This document shows positions 56,461-64,000 of a stretch of DNA of 64,000 bases, piece by piece. The notes below the pieces were generated by a model. It was given only the letters and a program-made list of their open reading frames with translations. It ran no database searches and had not been told where the DNA came from. The translations under genes were made by a program, and so were the position numbers. The DNA comes from Diphasiastrum complanatum (taxonomy: Eukaryota; Streptophyta; Lycopodiopsida; Lycopodiales; Lycopodiaceae): contig CM055101.1 of the NCBI GenBank assembly GCA_029204225.1, positions 1,732,003-1,796,002 on the forward strand, read 5' to 3'. Numbering within the stretch: the first letter of the stretch is position 1; each line of letters begins with the position of its first letter.

Positions 56461-57686
56461 TGGTCGCTCGTCCCATTTGGAATGAGGTGGAGTTGATGCC
56501 TGACAAAAAGTGGCTTTGCCCTTTTTGTCAAAAGCAGTTCACAGTGAACACCTCTCGGGTTCGAGCACATTTGGGGGGATTGTGAGTCCGACTCACGAGG
56601 GGACGCTACGGGATCGGCATTTGTATGGTCATCCCCGCTGCGGAGAGGGCTCGCATTCTCGAGACATATTCTGAGCCAGTTGCTGAGCCCGACAAGCCGT
56701 CCATAGATGCCACAGACTCTGTTTCCATTGGTGCACCCACTGCCATCGACCCTGCCACTGGTACACCCAGTGCCCCCGCCCCCACCCCCACCGTCGCATT
56801 GGCACCCGCCACCGCCACCGCCTCCGCCTCCGCCATAGCCACCGCCTTCGCCTCTGCCACAACCACCCGTACCCCCTCCGCTAGTACTCCCCATGGATCA
56901 ACAGCCTCCACTGCTGCACGTACGCATGTGCCATCACCGTCAGATCTGCACGGCCCATCCACATCCTTTGCTTTCGCACTTGCACCTATGCCACCACCTC
57001 CAGATTTGCATCGTCCATTCACATCCTCCCAGCCATCCACATCCCGAGGCACCAGACAGATGTCCATGCCGGGATCTTTCAGAGAGAGGCAGCACAGAGA
57101 GGCCACCAAGACCATAGCAGAGATGTTCTATGACCTGAACCTCCCCTTTATCATGGCATCATCCCGCATCTTACGAGAGGCTATCTCGAAAGTTGTAGTT
57201 TGCGGGCCCGGCTACACACCACCCACTGCCGACGCACTACGCGGCCCTTTGCTCCAGGACCGGGTTGCATTAGTCAAAGAGAGACTGGACGCACTACATG
57301 AGGCTTGGGATAGATACGGCTATTCCATCATGGCTGATGGGTGGACTGATCATCGCAGATGTCCACTCATCAATGCTATTGTTTCTAGTTGTTACGGTTC
57401 CATGTTCTTGCCCAGCATCGACGCCTCCGAGGCAGGGAGAGTACATTTACGGCAACATTCGCGCAGCGATAGAGGAGGTCGGGCCACAGCGCGTTGTCCA
57501 GTTATAATCTTCTTTCATTACTGCTTGGTGATTTACTACTTAATGTTGATACAATAGTTTTGCGTAGTTTTCGATTGATTGCAATGTGTTTCCAAGCTGT
57601 GAATTGATCATGTGAACGTATCGCAAAAGGTTGTGATGGACAATGCGTCCAACTGCCACAATACGGGGGAGCTTCTTATGGCAGAC
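56460..57686 (+). pseudogene. hAT transposase (BED finger and DUF659), interrupted
   Basis: ATG at 56460 opens a BED-type zinc finger (KWLCPFCQKQFTVNTSRVR, then AHLGG). An in-frame TGA at 56583-56585 interrupts it, and the frame continues into a Pro/Ala/Thr-rich linker (56640-57050) and a DUF659-like domain (57115-57440): IAEMFYDLNLPFIMASS, FCGPGYTPPT-like, SIMADGWTDHRRCPLINAIV, MFLPSIDAS. A frameshift near 57430 moves to GEYIYGNIRAAIEEVGPQRV, and after a probable intron VVMDNASNCHNTGELLMAD follows (57630-57686), all standard hAT order. The rest, including the dimerisation domain, is cut off by the copia LTR at 57687 and must lie beyond the right edge. Confidence 0.85.
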
Positions 57687-58341
57687 TGTGAAAATTGTCA
57701 ACATTTCCTAGCTAGTTTGAGGCCTAAATTGGCTAAAATTGTAAATAGTTTTGGTTCTGGAGTTTCACACGTGTGAACCAGGCCACAATGTTTTTATTTA
57801 CTGTATTTTTTCAGTATGATGAAGTGTCAAACTTCATACCCTTCAAAATGAGACCATTTTGATGTATTTTGGTCATATAAGCCATTTTTAGCTATTTTTC
57901 CTATATAGGGAATATCTAGGGTCAAGTACCTTCTAGAGAGAGGAGAGAGAGTCATCTTCCTCATCCATAAATAGTAGGGAAGTCGTGGAGAACAGGTTGG
58001 AGAAACCTTTTGTATGCTTCATTGAGATCAATAGATCATTGTCATTGTTTCTTCCTTCATTGAGAGCATTGTTGTGTGTATTGTCTTCAAGCTATTGTGT
58101 ATGATCTTAGGTGCTTTCCAAAAGTGATAGGCTGATGTATTATGGACTGTATAATGCTATTTTGGGCCGCACTTGATGTTTATGGAAGTTTCCATTTGTG
58201 ATAAATGCTTTTTGATCAAGTTCTTTGCATTCTAGGTAGCATAGAATGTGTTGCCAATTCCTAGCTTATGTAGTTTGGAGTGCAAGCATTCAAGCCAATG
58301 ATCTTGGAGTTTAGATCCACTTAGGATCTGAATTTTTCACA
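57687..58341 (+). repeat. 5' LTR (655 bp) of the young copia element
   Basis: Begins TGTGAAAATTGTC and ends TTTTTCACA, next to the primer site. CTATATAGGG at 57901 and CCATAAATAG at 57964 are TATA-box candidates. A GA-rich patch (AGAGAGAGGAGAGAGAG) lies between them. Confidence 0.95.
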
Positions 58342-58353
58342 TGGTATCAGAGC
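58342..58353 (+). other. Primer-binding site (tRNA-iMet)
   Basis: TGGTATCAGAGC directly after the LTR end, perfect match to the plant retrotransposon consensus. Confidence 0.95.
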
Positions 58354-59513
58354 TGGTTGGCTTCTATTTACAGTAAGTATTCCATTTTTGGTGATATTTG
58401 GATGTTTGATCAAGTTCTAGCATGATTTTGCATTGCTTTGTTGATCAAATCTTACTAACCTTTGTTTTGTGAGTTGAACTTGTGGATCAAAAGCATATTT
58501 CAGGTCTATTGAAGATCAGAGGCTGAAAAGAAACTATTTTGGATCAGATCATAACACCTAATCATTTGTGATTGTGAGGCTTGTGCATATTCAATACTAA
58601 CAATGTTCTTTTCAATCCTATTGTTGACAATCTCCATTCTTGGATGAACACTCTCCTTAAGTGGATGAAACTTCTCCTTAAGTGGATGACAAATGCTCTT
58701 TTGAGTGAGTTGTAATTCTCCTAAAGGCTGAGCAAAGCTCCCATTTGGATGAAAGATCCCCTTTTTTGGGTGAACATATTGTAAGCTCCATTGTGAAGAG
58801 CATATTGTAAAGATTGTCATCAATTTTGGCATAAATTTTGGTGTACTTTGTTGAGCATGTAAGTAACTCTCCTTATGTAATTTGATTGGAGCATTTGCTG
58901 GAAGGTGTTAACCATTATGCAAGTGTGTTTTCAGGTTCTTAACAGGTTGAGGAACATTCTCATGTGAAGTGATCTTAGATCTACATCTAAACACCAAGAT
59001 TTGACAAGATAGTGAAGCTAGTCTTGTGATTCACTAAGTGTGCTCATTCATTCACCTCTAAATCTTGTATTTATCACTTGCTGGAGTTTATAAACTTTTA
59101 GAAGTGTGGTTTACATGTGGTTTTACAGGTTGAATCAATATCTTAGTGTGTTGATCATATGTTGATCAAGTTTGTTCATTACTAGGTAATCTTGGCATCC
59201 TAGTTTTGGGTATTTTCTAAGAATGCAAGTAACTCTTCACACCATAACTTGATTTGGTCACTTGCTGGAAAGTTTGAGAGCTTAAGCAAGAGTGTGTTCA
59301 GGTTGGTTTGATTTTGTAATCCATTCTTAGTGTGTGCAAAGTGTTGCATGTGTTTCAATCTTCCTTTCTATGCTTGGAAACCATCTAGGTTCAAGATAGA
59401 AGTGTTTTAGGGTCCTAAATCTTCATAGATCTCTTTATCTATCATTTGTTGAGAGAAAAGTGAGTGCTAAGTGCTTTAGGACAGAACCTAAAAGTTGAAG
59501 AAACATTAGAATC
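58354..59513 (+). other. Untranslated leader with two sets of degenerate tandem repeats
   Basis: About 1.16 kb without a long plus-strand frame. At 58630-58780 there are repeats of CTCCTTAAGTGGATGAA type, about 24 bp apart. At 58855-59310 three units of about 180 bp each contain CACTTGCTGG-like sequence then AAGTGTG...CAGGTT. The leader separates the primer site from gag and probably holds packaging or dimer signals (inference). Confidence 0.7.
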
Positions 59514-62500
59514 ATGGCTTCCAATGGTGGGATCATGCTAGAGTCTAGTGAAAGGTTGAGTTCATCAAACTACTCTACTTGGAAAGTGAGGATGGAGTCC
59601 TTACTTGAGTTGAATGAACTCATGGACATAGTTGCAGAAATTGAAGAGAGACCTCTCACACTTCAAGAGCAACAAAGGTTTGATAAGAAGGCCAAAAGGG
59701 CTCTTCATATCATTAAAATGAATGTTACAAATGAACTTCTCAAGGAAGTTGGAAAGTGTCAAAGTGCAAGTGAGGCATGGAATGCCTTAAAGAAGCTCTT
59801 TGAATCAAAGTCCACATCTAGGGTATTGACCCTAAGGAGACAAATATTTTCTAGTAGGCAAAGAGAGGGTGAAAGTGCTCATGCATTTATCTTGAGAGTT
59901 AAGTCCCTAAGTGATGATTTAGCATGCATTGATGAGAACATAAAAGATGGTGAAATAGTCCAAGTTATGTTGAATGGTTTGCTAAATGAACATGCTAACC
60001 TTGTGCAAAGTTTTGCCATTCAAAGAGTCTTGCCAAGTGTGGTTGACTTGCAAGAAATCTTATTGGCTGAAGAACATAGGTTGCAATCAAAGCTTGATGG
60101 TGCATCCTTGCAAGGTGGAGGTGAAGAGGCTTTCTTCACAAAAGGCAAATTCAAGGGCAAAGGTAAAGGCAAAGGGAAATGGTCCAAAGGTGGTAACTTT
60201 GATCATGATGATCACTCTTCCTCTTCCTCTTCTACTAAGAACAATAAGTCAAAGTTCAAGTGCTTTTATTGTGGGATAAAAGGTCATTTTGCAAATGAAT
60301 GTTATAAGAAGAAAAGAGAGCAAGGAGAGAGGCAAGGAAATCTTACAATAGATGAGGAAGAACATAACACATGTGAATCACTTGTTATGACTTCAAGTTT
60401 GTTAGCCAACATAGATGATAATGATCCTTGGTGGATTGATAGTGGAGCCTCATCTCACATGACAAGACATAAGGAATACTTTACATCCTTATTGTCTTAT
60501 GAGGGAGAAGGTAACATCATCTACACTGCAAATGATGGTCAATGTGACATCAAAGGCATAGGCACTATTCCTATTTCCCTTTCAACAAATAGGAAAGCAA
60601 ATCTTGAAAATGTTTTGTACATTCCTTCAATCACTAAGAATTTGCTTAGTGTAAGTCAAATGATTGACAAAGGACTTGATGTGGAGTTCATTGGAGATGC
60701 ATGTTTGATAAGTAAATGTGGATCCTTGATTGCTCAAGGTAGGAGGCATGGTAAACTTTTCAAGCTTGATGCATGTGTGATCTCTAATCATGAAGGATGT
60801 ATGGCTAGGGAGCAATTGACAAACCAAGAAGTTTGGCACAAGAGGTTGGGCCATCCCAACTTCAAATCTTTGGAGGTAATGGCAAAGAAAGAGCTTGTTC
60901 TTGGTCTCCCTAAAAGTCTTGTTGCAAACAATAGTGTTTGTGAACATTGTGCCTTGTCCAAATCTCATAGACTTGCTTATTCTAGATCTACTTCTAGATC
61001 TAAAGAAGCTTTTCAACTTGTGCATTCTGATATACATTCTTCTAGTACAACTAGCAATGGTGGGGCAAAGATGTATGCAACTTTCATTGATGACTTTAGT
61101 AGGTATACTTGGATCTATCTTCTTAAAAGTAAGGATGAAGTGTTTGCTGCATTTGTCAAGTTCAAGAATGAAATGGAAAACCAATTCAATACAAAGATCA
61201 AATGCTTAAGATCTGATAATGGAGGGGAATACACCTCAAATGGGTTCAAAGACTTTTGTATAGCACATGGGATTAAGAGGGAGATGTCTAGTCCTAGGAC
61301 TCCACAACAGAATGGAGTGGCCGAGAGGAAGAATAGAACCCTTTGTGAATGTGCCAAGGCAATGAGACTACATGCTAATCTTGCTAAGTCTTTTTGGGGG
61401 GAAGCTTTAGCATGTGCTAACTATCTATGTAATAGATGGACAAGTGCTTCCTTGGATGGTAAAACTCCTCATGAGGTTCTTTATGGTAGAAGGCCGAGTG
61501 TCAAGCATTGTAGGATCTTTGGATGTACATGTTTTGTCAATATCACACTTGATGATAGAACTAAAGAAGATCCTTCATCAAAGAAGGGTGTGTTTGTTGG
61601 CTATAGTGAAGTAAGCAAGGCTTACAAAGTGTACATTCCTTCTACAAAGAAAGTTGTCATAAGTAGGGATGTCATCTTTCATGAAGAGAATGTTTCCAAT
61701 GTTGTTGATGTTGATGTTGATGTGCCTACTAATCATCATGATGTGCAAGATGTCTTGGATGAAGATGGAGATGCCACTCCAAAGCAAACTTCAAGGAAGA
61801 CTCAAAGGCAAAGGGCTAAGCCATCAAGGCTAACCTATGATGAAAAAGGAAAGCAAGTGGTGGACAACTCTAACTTTGCTTTTCTTACCTCTTTTGATGA
61901 ACCAACTTGTGTAGGTGAAGCAATTCAAAAGAAGGAATGGATCCAAGCCATGGATCATGAGCATCAAGCACTCATCAAAAGCAACACATGGAGGTTGGTA
62001 AAGCTTCCAAAGGACAAGAAGGCAATTGGTTGTAAGTGGATCTTCAAGATCAAGACAAATCAAGATGGATCAATCAACAAGTACAAGGCAAGGTTGGTGG
62101 CAAAGGGGTATGCTCAAGAATATGGTATTGACTATGATGAGACCTTTGCACCCGTGGCAAAGATGGTAACTATTCGAATCCTAATCTCTCTTGCAACTCT
62201 TTATGATTGGGATATGTGGCAAATGGATGTTACTAATGCCTTCTTGAATGGTGATCTTGAAGAAGATATTTACATGGAGCAACCCGAGGGCTATGTTTCA
62301 CATGATGAGCCTAATCATGTGTGCTATCTCCAAAAGAGTTTGTATGGGCTAAAGCAAGCACCAAGGAGTTGGTATGCTAAGCTCAATTCCTTCTTACTTT
62401 CTCAAAACTTTGTTATGAGTGAGTATGATCATTCTCTCTACTTTAGATTGAATGAAAATGATATCACTTTACTTTTGATCTATGTTGATGACATTATCTT

Positions 62501-63467
62501 AAGTGGTGGTAACAATCTAGATATAGATGAAATCAAGATGGCACTCAAAAGAGAGTTTGAAATTCAAGATCTTGATAAACTTCATTATATCTTAGGAATA
62601 GAGATTATTAGAACTTCTAAATCTACATTCATATGTCAAGAAAAGTATGTTAACTCTATTCTAAAAAGGTTTCATATGGAAGATTGTAAAGTTGTTTCTA
62701 CTCCTATGGAATCAAATGTAAAGCTAACTACAAGAAGTAATGAAAGATCCTTCAAGGACATTACTCTCTATAGAAAGCTAATAGGATCTCTTATATGGTT
62801 AACCATCACAAGACCTGATCTAAGCTTTGTGGTTGGTAAACTAAGTCAATTTATGCAAGATCCTAGTGAGGCTCATTGGAAGCTAGGAAAGAGAGTACTT
62901 AGATACATCTCGGGATCTAGAGATTTTGGCATCTTGTATGGAGGTACTACACCTAACCTTTGTGGATTTTCAGATTCAGATTTTGCAGGTGATCAAATGG
63001 ATAGGAAGTCAACAAGTGCCTTTGCAATCTATCTTGGAGATGGAGTGGTCTCATGGCTATCAAAGAAGCAACCAACTATCTCTCTATCTTCCACCGAAGC
63101 CGAGTACAAGGCATTAACAACATGCACCAAGGAGATTCTTTGGATCAAGAGGATGTTATTGGATCTTCACTTGCTGGAACCAGAGAAGACTCCAATCATA
63201 CTTTGTGATAACCTTTCAGCCCAAAGCTTGGCAAGCAATCCTGTTTTTCATGCAAGGAGCAAGCACATTGAGATTGCTCACCATTTTGTGAGAGATCAAG
63301 TCATTGCCAAAGAGGTGGAGCTTCAACATGTCTCTTCAAAGGAGTGTGTGGCTGATATCTTCACCAAACCATTGGGAAAGGACCTATATTTAATGCATAG
63401 ATCTAATCTTGGAATGTGCTCAAAGACTATGTTGAAACTAGCATCCAATGTTGAAGAGGGAGTGTGA
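59514..63467 (+). CDS. Ty1/copia gag-pol polyprotein, 1317 aa
   Basis: Single intact frame, ATG in good context (ATCATGG), stop TGA lying inside the first bases of the 3' LTR. Domains: UBN2-type gag (about 20-190); Lys/Gly-rich linker; CCHC knuckle C250-C253-H258-C263; protease with D309-S-G-A; integrase zinc site H442, H447, C476, C479 and catalytic D506, D568, E604 (D-35-E); RT with D905 (QMDVTNAFL) and YVDD at 990-993; RNase H with DSDFAGD around 1154-1160 and SSTEAEY at 1192-1198. All key residues are present and the length is typical of one-ORF copia elements. Gag packages the RNA, protease matures the polyprotein, RT/RNase H copy the RNA and integrase inserts the DNA. It is closely related to the gag fragments at 1-531 and 6620-7250. 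Confidence 0.96.
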   Translation: MASNGGIMLESSERLSSSNYSTWKVRMESLLELNELMDIVAEIEERPLTLQEQQRFDKKAKRALHIIKMNVTNELLKEVGKCQSASEAWNALKKLFESKSTSRVLTLRRQIFSSRQREGESAHAFILRVKSLSDDLACIDENIKDGEIVQVMLNGLLNEHANLVQSFAIQRVLPSVVDLQEILLAEEHRLQSKLDGASLQGGGEEAFFTKGKFKGKGKGKGKWSKGGNFDHDDHSSSSSSTKNNKSKFKCFYCGIKGHFANECYKKKREQGERQGNLTIDEEEHNTCESLVMTSSLLANIDDNDPWWIDSGASSHMTRHKEYFTSLLSYEGEGNIIYTANDGQCDIKGIGTIPISLSTNRKANLENVLYIPSITKNLLSVSQMIDKGLDVEFIGDACLISKCGSLIAQGRRHGKLFKLDACVISNHEGCMAREQLTNQEVWHKRLGHPNFKSLEVMAKKELVLGLPKSLVANNSVCEHCALSKSHRLAYSRSTSRSKEAFQLVHSDIHSSSTTSNGGAKMYATFIDDFSRYTWIYLLKSKDEVFAAFVKFKNEMENQFNTKIKCLRSDNGGEYTSNGFKDFCIAHGIKREMSSPRTPQQNGVAERKNRTLCECAKAMRLHANLAKSFWGEALACANYLCNRWTSASLDGKTPHEVLYGRRPSVKHCRIFGCTCFVNITLDDRTKEDPSSKKGVFVGYSEVSKAYKVYIPSTKKVVISRDVIFHEENVSNVVDVDVDVPTNHHDVQDVLDEDGDATPKQTSRKTQRQRAKPSRLTYDEKGKQVVDNSNFAFLTSFDEPTCVGEAIQKKEWIQAMDHEHQALIKSNTWRLVKLPKDKKAIGCKWIFKIKTNQDGSINKYKARLVAKGYAQEYGIDYDETFAPVAKMVTIRILISLATLYDWDMWQMDVTNAFLNGDLEEDIYMEQPEGYVSHDEPNHVCYLQKSLYGLKQAPRSWYAKLNSFLLSQNFVMSEYDHSLYFRLNENDITLLLIYVDDIILSGGNNLDIDEIKMALKREFEIQDLDKLHYILGIEIIRTSKSTFICQEKYVNSILKRFHMEDCKVVSTPMESNVKLTTRSNERSFKDITLYRKLIGSLIWLTITRPDLSFVVGKLSQFMQDPSEAHWKLGKRVLRYISGSRDFGILYGGTTPNLCGFSDSDFAGDQMDRKSTSAFAIYLGDGVVSWLSKKQPTISLSSTEAEYKALTTCTKEILWIKRMLLDLHLLEPEKTPIILCDNLSAQSLASNPVFHARSKHIEIAHHFVRDQVIAKEVELQHVSSKECVADIFTKPLGKDLYLMHRSNLGMCSKTMLKLASNVEEGV
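63452..63462 (+). other. Polypurine tract of the young copia element
   Basis: TGAAGAGGGAG immediately before the TGTGAAAA start of the 3' LTR; it is also coding sequence (last codons of pol). Confidence 0.85.
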
Positions 63468-64000
63468 AAATTGTCAACATTTCCTAGCTAGTTTGAGGCC
63501 TAAATTGGCTAAAATTGTAAATAGTTTTGGTTCTGGAGTTTCACACGTGTGAACCAGGCCACAATGTTTTTATTTACTGTATTTTTTCAGTATGATGAAG
63601 TGTCAAACTTCATACCCTTCAAAATGAGACCATTTTGATGTATTTTGGTCATATAAGCCATTTTTAGCTATTTTTCCTATATAGGGAATATCTAGGGTCA
63701 AGTACCTTCTAGAGAGAGGAGAGAGAGTCATCTTCCTCATCCATAAATAGTAGGGAAGTCGTGGAGAACAGGTTGGAGAAACCTTTTGTATGCTTCATTG
63801 AGATCAATAGATCATTGTCATTGTTTCTTCCTCCATTGAGAGCATTGTTGTGTGTATTGTCTTCAAGCTATTGTGTATGATCTTAGGTGCTTTCCAAAAG
63901 TGATAGGCTGATGTATTATGGACTGTATAATGCTATTTTGGGCCGCACTTGATGTTTATGGAAGTTTCCATTTGTGATAAATGCTTTTTGATCAAGTTCT
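63463..64000 (+). repeat. 3' LTR (first 538 bp) of the young copia element
   Basis: Identical to 57687-58224 except one substitution at 63832. It is cut by the window end, with about 117 bp expected beyond. Confidence 0.95.

Larger units (their letters stand above)
57687..64000 (+). mobile_element. Young, apparently intact Ty1/copia retrotransposon (right end beyond window)
   Basis: Complete 5' LTR, primer site, long leader, uninterrupted gag-pol, PPT and 538 bp of the 3' LTR. The LTRs align without gaps at a constant offset of 5776 bases and differ at one position (58056 T versus 63832 C), indicating very recent insertion. The target-site duplication (expected CAGAC, 57682-57686) cannot be checked because the far end is outside the window. 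It lies in a hAT transposase gene. Confidence 0.95.

Noticed and set aside
56349-57115. Minus-strand frames of 181 and 169 codons, Gly-rich or Val/Ala-rich
   Set aside because: Antisense of the hAT linker (Pro/Ala/Thr-rich) and microsatellite; the plus strand has clear hAT motifs.
57682-57686. CAGAC as target-site duplication of the young copia
   Set aside because: The right flank lies outside the window, so the duplication cannot be confirmed.
1-64000. CRISPR arrays, rRNA, tRNA genes
   Set aside because: No regularly spaced direct repeats with unique spacers, no rRNA-like blocks, and no tRNA cloverleaf or A/B box pair was found; TGGTATCAGAGC hits are primer-binding sites.

Overview
This window is plant nuclear DNA dominated by transposable elements. 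The signs are Ty1/copia and Ty3/gypsy LTR retrotransposons with tRNA-iMet primer sites, CACTA (En/Spm) and hAT (DUF659-type) transposases, and one host-type gene resembling the plant BYPASS1 (BPS1) family. It is mostly AT-rich and heavily nested. The species cannot be fixed from sequence; a land plant with a repeat-rich genome fits best. Only two long reading frames are uninterrupted: the BPS1-like gene and the gag-pol of a young copia element at the right edge. Almost everything else is broken.

Layout. 1-3.98 kb: a minus-strand copia gag fragment, a repeat-borne fragment, a chromodomain-bearing gypsy pol end with polypurine tract (PPT) and LTR (minus strand), and a copia RT fragment with LTR end. 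4.7-6.05 kb: BPS1-like gene with TATA box and GA-rich leader. 6.6-7.8 kb: second copies of the left-edge repeats, one direct and one inverted, so the gene is bracketed. 7.8-9.98 kb: AT-rich, nothing recognised. 9.98-13.5 kb: two direct copies of an LTR plus gag module. 13.6-17.4 kb: decayed copia element (+). 17.4-22.5 kb: unassigned DNA with scattered minus-strand peptide stretches, an Asp-Pro repeat and a 24-bp tandem repeat. 23.2-28.7 kb: two CACTA fragments in opposite orientation around a gypsy remnant. 28.7-32.6 kb: a minus-strand copia element split by a deleted LTR element with a perfect 5-bp target duplication. 33.3-33.9 kb: broken histone H3-like (CENH3-like) gene on the minus strand. 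34.8-46.4 kb: overlapping remnants of a Tat/Athila-like gypsy element carrying an extra coiled-coil ORF between pol and the 3' LTR. 39.7-41.3 and 46.4-47.9 kb: unrecognised minus-strand coding segments. 48.8-56.0 kb: a non-LTR-type reverse transcriptase pseudogene split by a 4.8-kb apparently non-coding LTR retrotransposon (target duplication GGTGT). 56.5-57.7 kb: hAT transposase cut by the young copia element, which runs off the right edge.

The order of events can be read from nesting: hAT before the young copia (LTRs differ at one of 538 comparable positions); RT gene before the 4.8-kb element; minus-strand copia before the deleted LTR element. The most unusual items are the CENH3-like pseudogene, the extra gypsy ORF present in four fragmentary copies, and the non-coding LTR element with a GGCGCC array in its LTRs.
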